A stretch of DNA of 64,000 nt from Chloropicon primus (taxonomy: Eukaryota; Chlorophyta; Chloropicophyceae; Chloropicales; Chloropicaceae): NCBI GenBank assembly GCA_023205875.1, contig CP060757.1, positions 62,001 to 126,000 on the forward strand. Direction: 5' to 3'. This document shows, in pieces, positions 50,637-61,604 of this stretch (the first letter of the stretch is position 1; every line of letters begins with the position of its first letter). Below the pieces are notes generated by a model, which had not been told where the DNA came from, did no database searches, and was given only the letters and a program-made list of their open reading frames with translations. Made by a program: the position numbers and the translations under genes.

Positions 50637-53506
50637 AGAGCTTCCGCGTATTGCTGCTGCTCGCGATTAGGATTAATTTATGATCGAGCCATCCGTAATG
50701 GAACCCTTCTTCTTCAGCTCCAGAGATTTCCATAAATATATCTAGTGCGTCTTTTGTTTTTTAGGACCAACCTCGCAAACCGTTGCCGCTCCGTTCTCTT
50801 GCTGCCCGCTTTTGTCGTAGCCCCGTATGAACAGCAGAACATTGGAAACAGATCGCACTCCACGACAAGGGCCAACCAAGTGAGAAGAGCAGTTATTCCG
50901 GGATACAAGATAAAATAGAAGCGATCCGCAAGGCAATGTCTGAACACCATTCAACTTGGTGGCAGCAACGAAGAAGGCCATGGCTTGGTATGGACCAATG
51001 AAACTGCAGATTACGATAAACATGTAGTCTCCCTGCATAAATCGACGTGGTATGGCAAAACTAAACACAAGTTGTGTGGAGAAAGATTGTCAATTCCAGT
51101 CCTACTTCCATGTATCCTTGTCTTCGGTGCAGCTTTCCGTTACGAAAGTGAAAACAAATTTGACCGTGCTTCCTGTTATGAAAAGCGAGTTCAATCCTCT
51201 CCAACAATGCCTTTTCGTCTTTTTCTCTTTCATTTTATGATATTGCTAGATGTTATCTCTGACTTACTTACTTGAACTACAAGTACTTGCACTACTAGTC
51301 TTCCAAAAAAAAAGATTAAAAAGGTTTGTGTAACAATAACAAGCTTATTCATTTGCATTCCTATGCAAAATAATGTTACGATGTAATCAAAAACGCACAA
51401 ATCATTGACAGAGCAAACATATTTTGAAACTCTTCAATCTCTGTCCCCACTCCTGCATTATGCGAAAATACCATATTCAAATAAATCTCGCTCGCGTTTG
51501 GTAATTGGCACGACAAATAAAATATATGACGCGGCCTAACGATATGCACGGCTTACGTTTACTTCGGCTTGTAAATCCCAAAAGCGAGCTTCACGAAAAA
51601 AATTGAAGACAGTGGTAATGCTCCATCTGAACCAATAGCTACACAAATAATGATGTGAACACAAACCATGTAAAAAAAAAATACATCATTTTTGTTTCAA
51701 ATCGTAAATGCCCAAAGAACAGATGAAAGTCATGCGAAGCTTAAAACGTACCCTGATATATCAGTACTTAACAAATAATGTATGGTTTAAGTTGTATCGA
51801 AAGATTTCTAATATGTGTCTTCAAAAATATGTGCTTGGAAAGATGATCTCCGACCTTTGCTTGCATGGGAAAAAAAACTTATTGATCATATATTCTTGCT
51901 TTATTGACGAATACAAAATCGTGCTTGCCCACAATAAAATTTTCGGTAGAGATTTTCAGATCGCAACAGCATCCTCCAATTCAACAGCTTTGCTTGTATT
52001 AAAATATTGCGGGAAATTACCAAACGGTTTCCTAGTTTCGATTTTTTTCTTCGTATAATTAACGCACACACAACACATTTTGATGGCATATTACCGCCGT
52101 CCCGTCTTACATGTCAAAAACAAGCTCTGTTTCTTTATAGTTGCTATTATAAGACAAAAAAAATGTATTCGGCTTGCTCTTCTTGTTGGGTCTTAACGCT
52201 CTTTTTCTACTCGTTTTTCTTAAGCACAATGCATCTGGAAGAACATATATATATATACATTGATGTGGCGTGTGATTCAATATATAATGATGAAACTTAC
52301 AATTTTGAAGACATTGCTGATAATTGCCTCTTGTTATTATTTTTGAGAAGCTGAGGACTAACGTTGATACGATAAGACATATTGGTTTTTCAATAACACC
52401 TTTGCGATGGATACTTTTCCTATTACTTTGTATCATCACTTTGAAAAAATAGATAACCTGTCATTAAAGCTTTGCGTGTGCTTCATCCTGCCTCGACATG
52501 TCTTTTGAATTCTTTTCTTCTATCACCGTCACCCACAGTGACATACGAAAATAAGATATTGTCGAGCTTTATATGCACAAAAAGAAGTAAATATTTCAGC
52601 ACGGAGCGTTATATCCATTGGGCATACACATGCCAATTGAGCTCTTCGATTCTCAGATTATAACCAGCACGACGAGACACTCTTGTGGTGGAAGTAACAC
52701 TTTAAGCCTCAGTCACGAGAGTCTCCGTACTCCAAAGGCATCGGGTAATAATGACCGTGGTGACGCAATGCCAACTTCTTTACGTTGCTACATATTCTTG
52801 TTCTGCCTCGAAGGTCGAATGGAATGACATGCCAATATTTCATCGGTTTGTTTTATGTTTTATATTATGGTTTGCATGGACTTCTTTTCGTCTTCTTTTC
52901 ACTTCCATTATTGTGGGTGTATCTCATCTTATTTGGTTTATTTAGCAAGGCCTTGTTTCGCTCAATCCTTCTTGTGGTCCTGGTCTTTCCCGTGTACGTG
53001 TGTGTACACACCCCAATCGCTTCCTCTCCTTACTGGTCAGCACCTGTGTGTCATCATCACTTTGTCCCCAGGTTCGAAGTCTTCGCGTTCGTACTCCCGC
53101 AAGATCCTTGCGCCTTTGATATGGACATGTTTCGGGATTATCCACTCACTTGGGGAGCTCGACCCACAAGAACAAGAATATGAATTAGTTTTTAGGTTTA
53201 GACTTTAAACTTTACAGCAGGAAGCATTTTCCTTCTTCCCCTTTAAATTCTATTAGTATACTTTGTAGAGTCCCAAATTGCCCCATTCATTTTGTATATC
53301 CTCAGTAGGGTAACGCGACAATGGGAGACTAAAAAAATTCGGCGATCTTGGCGCGCCCAGCAGCGAGAGCACCTTTAATCGTATCGAAGGCTTTCGTGGC
53401 CAAGCACAGCCGTACCAATACGCAGGTCCTTCCAAACATGACTCTCAGGGGTTCGAGAACGACATAGTAAGGCGGCGAAGGGTTTAGAGACTTGCGAAGA
53501 AGAAGG
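50637..53506. other. Gene-free AT-rich island (candidate centromere)
   Basis: 2.87 kb without any convincing gene, the longest gap in the window. From about 50,700 to 53,350 base composition changes sharply; for example 51361-51420 is about 70 percent A+T, while neighbouring genes are clearly GC-rich. Open frames are short and random (all under 135 codons) with no family. There is a small TA tract near 52246 but no long tandem repeat. GC content climbs again at about 53,340, in the leader of the SLC12 gene. Possibilities are a short centromere, as in some algae where centromeres are AT-rich gaps, a replication origin, or an old insertion. Confidence 0.55.
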
Positions 53507-56500
53507 ATGGACTCCCCAGGAAGAGACTTTTTGAAGAGGCTGAGTCTCCCTCTTGATTTCGTGAAACGCCACGTCAAGCGGGAATCCCTCGACCTTAGCA
53601 GCGTCGGGAACCATGAGAAGCAGCTTCAGCTCACCGAGTCAAACGAGGTCGTGGAAGTCTCGAACGACCTTGATACTTTCTATAGCGAGGATCGAATTGA
53701 CTCCTTTACGATACACAAGCTCGAGGGGAAGGCCGAGGGGACCGCAAAGGAAGCGCATACGATAAGGCGGCGTTTCAGCAAGGCGGGCCTCGGGAATGGG
53801 GAAGGCGCGTCAGCTTCGGGCGCGACGGAGCTCAAGGTGAAGGCCGAGGAAAAACTTGGGACGCTCATGGGAGTCTTTGTCCCTTGCCTACAGAATATCT
53901 TGGGTGTGATCCTGTTCATTCGTTTGAGCTGGATCGTGGGCCAGGCTGGGGTCTTGGGCTCCCTCGGGATCGTCGGGATGTGCTGTGCTTGCACCTTTCT
54001 CACGTCACTCTCGCTCAGTGCCATCGCAACGAACGGGCACATCAAGGGCGGTGGACCGTACTATCTGATTGGAAGGGCTTTGGGTCCGGAGCTTGGGGTC
54101 TCGGTTGGAATATGCTTTTACCTTGGAACCGCTGTAGCAGGTGCTATGTACATCCTTGGAGCAGTCGAGACGATCTTGGACATGGCTCCCCAGCTCAACA
54201 TAGCCACGGAGTCCGGAGCCACGGCAATCGCGAAGAACGACTACAGAATTTACGGCTTCATTCTGCTGTTCTTCGTGGTCTCCGTCGTCTTCGCAGGGAT
54301 GAAGCACCTCTCGAGACTCGCGCCTGCTTTCCTTGCTCCTGTGCTCCTGTCCGTCTTCTTCATTCTGGTGGGGATCTGGTCCTCGAACAGCAGGAACTTG
54401 GAGGGCGACGGGATATCGGGCATCAGCATGGCGAACCTCAAGGACAACTGGTCCCCGGAGTACTACGACACCGATGCGAACGGGTTCCCTGGCCACAGCA
54501 GCAAGTTCAAGACGGGGGCTTCCACCGTGCCTTGGAGCTTCCAGACACTCCTTGCATTGTTTTTCCCCTCTGTCACGGGGATCATGGCGGGAAGCAACAG
54601 GTCCGCTTCTTTGGAGAATGCTCAGAAGTCTATCCCGAAGGGAACCTTGGCTGCACAGCTCACGACCACGACGCTTTATCTGTCATTTGTCATTTGGTAT
54701 GGCGCCAGTGCAGCGAGGGACACCCTGCTGGACGAGCGTCTCTTGAGCGCGCGCATCTCTTGGCCTGCACCGGAGATCGTTTCGATTGGTATCATCCTTT
54801 CCACGGTTGGCGCCGCGCTCCAGTCGCTGACTGGAGCTCCCCGGCTGCTTCAAGCCATCGCGAACGACAGGATATTGCCTGGCCTGAACTTCCTGGCGAC
54901 GAAGAACGACGATGACGAGCCGACCATGTGCCTGCTGGTGACGTTCCTCGTCACGGGTGCGGCAATCTCCGCCGGTCAGTTGGACGTCATCACGCCCATC
55001 ATCACAATGTTCTTCCTCCTTTGTTATGCCGGGGTCAACTCGTCCTGCGCTCTGCTGGGCATGATGCAGGCACCGAACTGGCGCCCGAGGTGGAGGTACT
55101 ACCACTGGTTCCTTTCTGTGATCGGCCTGGTGCTGTGCTTCACGATTATGTGCCTGATAAGCCTTCCTTTCACCGGAGTCGCGGTCGTGCTTGTCATCAT
55201 CATTTACTACAGTGTGGCGTCCCGGCCGGACAAGGGGAGCAAGGATTGGGGGGACGGCTTGAGGTCCCTGAAATTCAACTTCGCGGTCCAAGGCATGCTG
55301 AGCCTTGACAGGATGATGAACAGGGTCATCACGGCCGCGGCGGAGTGGGGGAGCCCAATCAGCGTCCACCCCATGAACTGGTACCCGAATCCTCTCATCT
55401 TGTGCAGGCCGTGGGGACTGCTCAAGGAAGAGATCCCATGCCACCCCAAGCTCATCGAGTTTGCCAAGTTCCTCAAGCCCCCGGCGAAGAGGATAACTCT
55501 GGGTTCCCACGGCTTCACCATGATCGTGTCGATCCTGGAGGGAGACTACAGCCAGAGGTTCAGCACGGCAATCGCTGCCCAGAAGAAGCTGTGGCACCAC
55601 GTGCACGAGGAATCAAAGTTCAAAGGGTTTTGCGAGGTGATCGTGGCAAACTCGGTCATGGAAGGGTTCCGGCAGTTGATTCAGTCGGGGGGTCTTGGTG
55701 CGCTGAGGCCCAACATGCTTGTTCTCAGGTACCCAGAGAAGTGGCGGCAACTTGACAAGGAATCCATGGATTCTCCAGGGGCCAGCGAGGAGGCCGAAGG
55801 TACAGCAGATGGGGCTAGTACAAAGGGAATTCGGAAGACGTCGATCGCCCAGCAGTTTCAGAGCATTGTCTCGGATGCCCACACAGCGGGGAAGGCCATT
55901 GTGATCATCAAGGGCCTAGATAGCCTGCCGTGCGCAGGGGACCAAGAGGAAAAGGTGGACTCCCCAGCTTCGAGCACCCTGAGCGGCGGCGGCGCTGCGA
56001 ACGGGGTCGAAGTCTCCGCGGATGAGATCAAGATCGACATTCAGGGGGAGAAGGGCACGATCGACACGTACTGGATCGTGAACGACGGCGGTCTGATGCT
56101 GCTGGTGAGCACCCTCTTCAGGAAGCACAAGGTTTGGGGCAATTGCCACCTCCGCGTGTTCTGCCTGGCGACAAAGGAGCAGAACTTTCAGTTCCTGAGA
56201 AAGGAGCTGGAGGACCTCCTTTACGAGCTCCGCCTCAACGCCGAGGTCATCGTCCTGAACATCAACACCGAGTACAAAAAGTGCGACAGGGCGGAGCAGC
56301 AATCGATCATGGACAAAGCGAAAAAGGCAGAAGAGGATGCCGTTCGAATTGGGAAGCAGACGTGGAGCCCCGGAAAGCAAGCGGCGCTGCGAAACGTCCA
56401 GGCCCTGTCGGAAGAGACCTCCTCCAAGTTACCTTCCAAGCTGCACAGCGTCAACTCCGCCGACTCGAGCACCAGAAACCGTCTCAAGTCGAGGAACGAC

Positions 56501-56779
56501 ATCAAGCACAGCACCAGCGGAATCGTCCAGATCCCAAAGATAGAGGCGTACAACAAGAAGCACTATGACGATTTCGTCATGCTCTCTCTCAAGCTGAACG
56601 CCACAATCAAGAGGTACTCTAGGAACGCCAAGCTCGTTATGCTGAGCCTTCCACCACCGCCGCCGCCCCCGCACTCGGCCTACCACTACATGCAGTACAT
56701 CGACCTGCTCGTGGAGGACATCCCTCGTGTGTTGCTCGTGAGGGGATACAAGCAAGACGTTGTCACGGTCTTTTCCTAA
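53507..56779 (+). CDS. CCC: SLC12-family cation-chloride cotransporter
   Basis: Single exon, 1090 residues from the ATG at 53507; five upstream in-frame codons have no ATG. After a charged N-terminus, LGTLMGVFVPCLQNILGVIL and FIRLSWIVGQAGVLGSLGIV mark TM1-2. IKGGGPYYLIGRALGPELGV and GICFYLGTAVAGAMYILGAV are the conserved TM3-4 region. FPSVTGIMAGSNRSASLENA lies in TM6, and about twelve spans end near residue 575. The C-terminal ~500 residues are the SLC12 regulatory domain (PNMLVLRYPEKW, TIDTYWIVNDGGLMLLVSTL, LRVFCLATKEQNFQFLRKEL). The sequence ends in LVRGYKQDVVTVFS. It carries out electroneutral K/Na-Cl symport; KCC/plant CCC type is favoured over NKCC. The acidic, Ser-rich insert around residue 760 is lineage-specific. 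Confidence 0.95.
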   Translation: MDSPGRDFLKRLSLPLDFVKRHVKRESLDLSSVGNHEKQLQLTESNEVVEVSNDLDTFYSEDRIDSFTIHKLEGKAEGTAKEAHTIRRRFSKAGLGNGEGASASGATELKVKAEEKLGTLMGVFVPCLQNILGVILFIRLSWIVGQAGVLGSLGIVGMCCACTFLTSLSLSAIATNGHIKGGGPYYLIGRALGPELGVSVGICFYLGTAVAGAMYILGAVETILDMAPQLNIATESGATAIAKNDYRIYGFILLFFVVSVVFAGMKHLSRLAPAFLAPVLLSVFFILVGIWSSNSRNLEGDGISGISMANLKDNWSPEYYDTDANGFPGHSSKFKTGASTVPWSFQTLLALFFPSVTGIMAGSNRSASLENAQKSIPKGTLAAQLTTTTLYLSFVIWYGASAARDTLLDERLLSARISWPAPEIVSIGIILSTVGAALQSLTGAPRLLQAIANDRILPGLNFLATKNDDDEPTMCLLVTFLVTGAAISAGQLDVITPIITMFFLLCYAGVNSSCALLGMMQAPNWRPRWRYYHWFLSVIGLVLCFTIMCLISLPFTGVAVVLVIIIYYSVASRPDKGSKDWGDGLRSLKFNFAVQGMLSLDRMMNRVITAAAEWGSPISVHPMNWYPNPLILCRPWGLLKEEIPCHPKLIEFAKFLKPPAKRITLGSHGFTMIVSILEGDYSQRFSTAIAAQKKLWHHVHEESKFKGFCEVIVANSVMEGFRQLIQSGGLGALRPNMLVLRYPEKWRQLDKESMDSPGASEEAEGTADGASTKGIRKTSIAQQFQSIVSDAHTAGKAIVIIKGLDSLPCAGDQEEKVDSPASSTLSGGGAANGVEVSADEIKIDIQGEKGTIDTYWIVNDGGLMLLVSTLFRKHKVWGNCHLRVFCLATKEQNFQFLRKELEDLLYELRLNAEVIVLNINTEYKKCDRAEQQSIMDKAKKAEEDAVRIGKQTWSPGKQAALRNVQALSEETSSKLPSKLHSVNSADSSTRNRLKSRNDIKHSTSGIVQIPKIEAYNKKHYDDFVMLSLKLNATIKRYSRNAKLVMLSLPPPPPPPHSAYHYMQYIDLLVEDIPRVLLVRGYKQDVVTVFS

Positions 56780-57016
56780 ACTTGTCCTCATTAATCGTAA
56801 TCTCCTAAACTCGCTGATCGATGCATGACATGACGCATATAAGCTCCTTTGCTCTGATCCCCTCCATCTTTGAATTTGGTTTTGGTTTTGGTTTTGGTTT
56901 TTTCTCGAAATCCGCGAGCGAGCGGCCGCCAAGCCGAGAGGAGAGCAGAGGAGCGCCGAGCATCGCATCGCATCGCATTGAAGACGACGTGCACGAGCAG
57001 ACGAAGAAATAAGACA

Positions 57017-58314
57017 ATGAGGATGGCGGGTTTGCCCATATTCTACGGCCAAGCAATCAAGCCAAAGCAGGAACTCCTTGTTGACCTCGAGTACGACGAG
57101 ATCGTCCACTTGACACAGGTCAGTCCGCTCTTTCCGAGCACTCGAGCGTGAGCAACGGCAAAAGGATTTGCTTCGCTATCGCTTCTGCTTCCGCTTTTGT
57201 GTGTGTGCGTGTGGGTTTTTTTTCGTCTCCGATTCCATGCTGACGGTTGGTTTGATGTGCTCGTCATTCGGTTGCCCTGGATGCAGTTCGCTCTCGGCGA
57301 AGGTGCCAAGGATGGAGAGCGCGTCATGGTGCTTGTGGAGAAGGACGAGGACACGCCACTTGTGTTGGGCACGCTCACGAGGGGAGTTTGCGATCAATTC
57401 AAGACCGACCTCATGGTCGGTGGTGGAGACCTCATCAGGTTCTCTCACACCGGTAAGAAGTGCGCGGTGCATGTCATGGGATTCAAGCAGGAGGACATCT
57501 TCGACAGCGACGACGAGGATGGGGATGACTTTGAGATGGAAGAGATGTTCGACGGGGAGCCAACTGAGGAAGAGGAGAAGAAGCTCAGGGCCAGCCTCAA
57601 GAAGAAGATGATGGAAGACCCTGACATCTCTTCTGACGACGACGACGATTCCGACGACAACATGGACTTCGACGAGGATGACCTTTCCGACTCCACCGAC
57701 GACGACAACGACGACGATGACGACGATGATTCTGACTCTGACTCGGATGATGAGCTTTACAAGACGCCTGAGATGATTCCGAACCCTGGGTATGACGACA
57801 GCGAGGACAGCGACGACAGCGCCAGTGACCCCACTGACAGCGACAGCGACAGCGAGGACAGCGATAGTAGCGACGAGGAGGACAAGCTGAAAAAGCAGAA
57901 GGGGAGAAAACGCGCGGACAGCACGCCGACAACTCCTAACAAGAGAGCCAAGGCTTCAGATAGTGCGCCTTCTTCTGCAGCAAGCACGCCAGGCAGGACA
58001 CCTGTGCTCGGAGACGCAAACAGTAAGTCCCTTCCCCCTCCCTCCCCTTCTCTCTGCCTGGGACCCCTTGCTGCTGCTTGCCGGCATACGATGGTGGTTG
58101 TGAACTGACGCGCCCGAAACTTTCGTTCTTTTTCCTGCTCGACACAGCCTACGAGACCGAACTGGTGAACTTTCTGAGAACAAATGGGTCGACTTCGATG
58201 GCAATCATTGGCACGAGGGTGAAGAAGCCGTCCGGTGTCCCCAAGCTGGGACAATTTATTGAAACGAGACCAACCATCTTCAAGAAGATGGGTGATAAGA
58301 TCGGCTTGGCTTAG
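57017..58314 (+). CDS. Nucleoplasmin/HD2-like acidic nuclear protein with C-terminal HTH-like module, 3 exons
   Basis: Exons 57017-57118, 57287-58022 and 58148-58314 (phases 0 and 1) give 334 residues. The N-terminal 95 residues look like the nucleoplasmin-like fold of HD2 histone deacetylases and FKBP39-type chaperones: IFYGQAIKPKQELLVDLEYD, VHLTQFALGEGAKDGERVMV, DTPLVLGTLTRG and KCAVHVMGFKQ. A long Asp/Glu/Ser tract (residues 100-240) and a basic NLS-like stretch (KLKKQKGRKRAD) follow. The end, YETELVNFLRTNGSTSMAII then GTRVKKPSGVPKLGQFIETR and PTIFKKMGDKIGLA, looks like a small LOTUS or winged-helix module. There is no FKBP peptidyl-prolyl isomerase domain and no HD2 zinc finger. Expected role: histone or ribosome-assembly chaperone in nucleus/nucleolus. 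Confidence 0.72.
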
Positions 58315-58509
58315 CATGGAGGGACTACTTGACACCTGCTCTACTTGTACAGTAGCCTTAACATTATTGCTCAAGGAAATGAAATACGTTCATAAAGACA
58401 CGCACCCGGTAAACAAGTTTCTTTTAAAAAAGAGAAAACGATTAACCTAGAGCGAAGCGCCGATGACGACTCGGCTGCCTCCCCCTCTCTCCTCTCTCCC
58501 TCGCCGCGC

Positions 58510-59175
58510 TCACGCCCAGAACTTTGGCTTCTTCTTCGAAGTCAAGTCGGAAGTGTCAATGTCGTTGATCTTTGCCGCCAAGATGAAGTCGTTCTCCGTG
58601 AGGCCCCCCACTGCGTGGGTGAAGATCTCCACAGTAACCTTGTTCCAGCCCACCAAGTGAAGGTCTGGGTGGTGGCCCTCTGCCTCCGCGACCTCTGCAA
58701 TGCGTTGGAAGAACTCCAAGCTCTTCACGAAGTTCTTGAACTTCCAGTCGCAGTTCAGCCTCAAGCTGTTCCCCTCAGCTTTCTCGAGCTTCCAACCCGG
58801 AACCTGCTTCCTGAGAAGGTCGGCCTCCGACTCCGTGAGGGCCTTGATGTCCTTGCCCTCGCAAGGAATGCACCTCTTCTTCGCCAGACCGATTATCTCC
58901 TTAATCTTCTCCGGTGGCTTCTTGATGTGCTCGGTGTCCGGGTTTCCCAAGGTATTCTCCGCGAAGTTCGTCTCGACCTCACCCGCGTACGCCTCCCTTG
59001 CGCCCTCCACCTTCTCCTGGAGACTTCCGCCTCCCTGCCCAAGGTCCCCTCCAGCCTTCATCGCCACAAGCCTTGGGTTCCTGGAACTCCTCACTCCGAC
59101 GCGTCCACCAAACGCCGTGCTCACTCCCCTCAACGCCGTGCTCCACTGCTTTCCCACCTGACTAATACTCCTCAT
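58510..59175 (-). CDS. PCD: Organelle-targeted pterin-4a-carbinolamine dehydratase
   Basis: Single exon, 221 residues from the ATG at 59175. The first ~40 residues (RSISQVGKQWSTALRGVSTA and on) form a transit peptide. A plant-style linker with KKRCIPCEGKDIKALTESEA and VPGWKLEKAEGNSLRLNCDW leads to the PCD/DCoH fold. FKNFVKSLEFFQRIAEVAEA precedes the active-site pattern E-X3-H-H-P-X6-W-X9-H-X8-D, with both catalytic histidines in EGHHPDLHLVGW and the third in IFTHAVGGLTENDF. The motif is intact, so catalysis is likely. That favours a recycling enzyme for oxidised pterins over the RAF2 Rubisco-assembly paralogue, whose motif is altered, although RAF2 has a similar layout. It is divergent from the Sfi1-like gene. 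Confidence 0.9.
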   Translation of the reverse strand: MRSISQVGKQWSTALRGVSTAFGGRVGVRSSRNPRLVAMKAGGDLGQGGGSLQEKVEGAREAYAGEVETNFAENTLGNPDTEHIKKPPEKIKEIIGLAKKRCIPCEGKDIKALTESEADLLRKQVPGWKLEKAEGNSLRLNCDWKFKNFVKSLEFFQRIAEVAEAEGHHPDLHLVGWNKVTVEIFTHAVGGLTENDFILAAKINDIDTSDLTSKKKPKFWA

Positions 59176-59483
59176 GACTCAACCGCCTCTCTCTCGCACA
59201 CGCACACGCGCACTCGCTCTCTTCGTCTGACAAACGTGCCGCCTCCTCGTCCTCGTTGGCCCTTTTTGCTTTGCTTTGCACCCCACGTAACATCGCATGA
59301 CCCTCATATGACGAACACGTGCGGGTCTCAGTAATTATAATTCCCCTTCTCCTGTTCTCACAAGGGATCGCCCCTTGACGTTGACGATGGATTCCAGTGG
59401 AGGAGTCAGGTCTGCAAGGAGGACACAGAGACAGAGACACAGAGGGAAGAGGAGGAGAGAGGCCAGGGTTGAGAGGAGAGGGG

Positions 59484-61506
59484 ATGGCGTCGGGTCAGTT
59501 GCTGGACAGGGGCAACAAGCCCATGCCTTGGGCCCACACCGCGAAGAAGTGCAAGAGCGGGGTCCTGGACCTCATACACAAAGTCAGCAAGGTAAAATGT
59601 TTGTGGGTTGGAGGCCTCTTGGGATGTGCAGGACACGCGAAAGGAGGGAAGAGGATGAATTGTGGAAACCCTCTAACGAGTAGCTGACACCTTGTCGACC
59701 TCTCTCACCTTTTTTTTCTTCCAAAGTTTGAGGAGCAGTCCTCCTTGTTCAAGAGCGCGGAGTACACCTCCTCGGGACCCACGAGGTACGCCTGCATTGC
59801 ATTGCCGCGGTGTCACACGCGCAGAACCACATTCTCTTGTGGACAATCACTGACTCGACAGACGCTTTGCCCCAAACCCCCGAATCAGGTCGATCTACCG
59901 GATCCACGAAAAGTATGCGGAGAGCTTGAACCGGGAGAAGAGGCTTAAAATCCTCTTGGTGTGGAGGAGCTATGCCAAGTCCAAGAAACAGTCGAGGCAA
60001 GCGAGCAAGAGCCTCCACTCCCTGAGGCAGCAGTTCAGGCTGAGGATGCTGTTCCTGAAGTGGCACTCTGTCGCAGTGAAGCAGCCCAAGATGATGATGG
60101 GGGCGTACAAGAGGCTTCAAAGGCGCGGGCACCACAGCCTGAGCGTCATTAGCGCCCAGTACGGTGCGTATGCCCACTACTGGCTCAGGGTTCTGCTCCT
60201 GAGCTGGAAGCGCCTCGTGTTCGATGCCCCGGGGGGCTTTCTGCTGCACAGGGAGACGAGGTTGCGCAGGCAGCAGAATTTCGGCAACGCCCTATTCACT
60301 TCGACCAAGCTGCTATCCCGCGCGTACGAGGTCCACGACAAGGAGACTCAGTGCACGCTTCGTAGCAGGGAGGAGACTGTGTACGACAAGAAGATACAAG
60401 AGCTGGACGCGGAAAGGGAGCAGGGGAAGATGGAGGAGGTGGAGCGAGTGAACAGAGAGAATGAGCTGAGGAGCCAGCTGGACCGGCTCAAGTCGGACTA
60501 CGAGGCCATGCAGGAGGAGATGCAAAGAGCACTGGAGCTGGAAAAGCAAAACTTGGCCGAGGCCCAAAAGCAAATTCAACGGCAGCAGAGGCTGCTATCC
60601 GTGAAGAGCTTTGCCACAGGGGACATGGAATCCCTGACGTCTGAGCTGAAGGGGATGAGGGAACAGGCCTTGACCTTCCCCATGATGTACGACTGCCCCG
60701 TCGTCGCTACGATCAACAACATTCATCAGATCGAGTTGAGGAACTTGGACAACACCCAAAAGCTCTTGCAGCCCATCTCCCACAGGATCTCGTCCTGCAA
60801 GCTTTGCGGGGAAACGCTCTTGGTGTACGAAAATGACAACGTCCTGATCAGCTTCGACTCCGAGAACCCGGCAAACTTGTTCGTCGTCGTTGGAGTCTTG
60901 ACCGAGCACATCCAAAGAAACAGGACGGACTCCACAGGGGCAACAATTTATTTGAACGTGTACCACCAACAGTCCAGACACGCCCAGAGTCAAGTGGAAG
61001 AGAAGCCGCTGGATGAGATCAAAGCGGCCAACCACAAGGTCGAGCTTCTCCTTTCCGATCACGCGGAAGAGAAGAAGACGATTGAGGATCTCATGAAAGA
61101 GAACAGCCAAGCTGAGCGACCCGCTATGATTAGTGCAAGGCAGCCATTGGTAGAGTTGGAAGAGAAGCCCAAGTTGTCCCTGGACCAGCAACTGAGGAAG
61201 AAGGAGGCAAAGGAAAAGCCTAAGTTGTCCCTGGACCAGCAACTGAGGAAGAAGGAGGCAAAGGAAAAGCCTAAGTTGTCCCTGGACCAGCAATTGAGAG
61301 AAGCGGAGCAAAGGAAAGAGTCCGAGAGTAGGCCAAGCAAGGACGATGCCGAGAACAGCCCTGCGTCCTTCCATCAGAAACTAATGCTATCGACCGGCAG
61401 TAGGAGCAAAAGCAAACCTAACGCGGATGAGGGAGCTTTGTTCAGCCGCCTGTCCATGAGTCACAGACCAAGTGAAGCCAATCTCGGTCTTATTGAGGAG
61501 CTATGA
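59484..61506 (+). CDS. Sfi1-like coiled-coil protein with 17-residue tandem repeats, 3 exons
   Basis: Exons 59484-59591, 59727-59785 and 59889-61506 (phases 0 and 2) give 594 residues. Three segments near residues 75-165 follow the centrin-binding Sfi1 pattern L..F/L..W: RLKILLVWRSYAKS, RLRMLFLKWHSVAV and WLRVLLLSWKRLVF. A coiled coil spans about residues 205-290. The next part has a pair of cysteines (CKLCGE) and a predicted beta-rich region, NVLISFDSENPANLFVVVGV. Near the end come three copies of a 17-residue unit, KPKLSLDQQLRKKEAKE, encoded by 51 bp repeats at 61162-61314. The whole protein is not recognised. A basal-body or centrin-fibre role is a guess from the Sfi1-like motifs. Start chosen as the ATG nearest the conserved exon-1 reading. 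Confidence 0.62.
61162..61314 (+). repeat. Three 51 bp tandem repeats inside a coding exon
   Basis: Copies at 61162-61212, 61213-61263 and 61264-61314. The first two are almost identical at DNA level; the third diverges in its last third. They encode the KPKLSLDQQLRKKEAKE unit of the Sfi1-like protein. Confidence 0.95.
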
Positions 61507-61514
61507 CGCTTGCC

Positions 61515-61516
<2 letters not shown>

Positions 61517-61563
<47 letters not shown>
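61517..61563 (+). repeat. (CA)n microsatellite
   Basis: About 23 CA units between the stop codons of the Sfi1-like gene and the convergent OGFOD1-like gene. Confidence 0.95.
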
Positions 61564-61565
<2 letters not shown>

Positions 61566-61604
61566 TAAGAAAACTTTAATATACATAATATCATGTTCTT
61601 TACA

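Noticed and set aside
52785-53183. 132-codon ORF in the AT-rich island
   Set aside because: Hydrophobic only because of T-rich composition, with no family signal or conserved motif; expected by chance in 2.9 kb.
53329-53577. 82-codon minus-strand ORF at the edge of the AT-rich island
   Set aside because: The end looks protein-like, but it overlaps the start of the SLC12 gene on the other strand and has no recognisable family; more likely 5' leader sequence.
57017-58314. FKBP-type peptidyl-prolyl isomerase
   Set aside because: Only the nucleoplasmin-like N-terminus resembles FKBP39/Fpr4; no FKBP catalytic domain is present in the proposed exons.
58510-59175. RAF2 Rubisco assembly factor
   Set aside because: The PCD catalytic histidines are all kept, whereas RAF2 has an altered motif; the enzyme call is preferred, though the layout is similar.
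61162-61314. CRISPR-like repeat array
   Set aside because: The three 51 bp units are directly adjacent, without spacers, and in frame within a coding exon of a eukaryotic gene.
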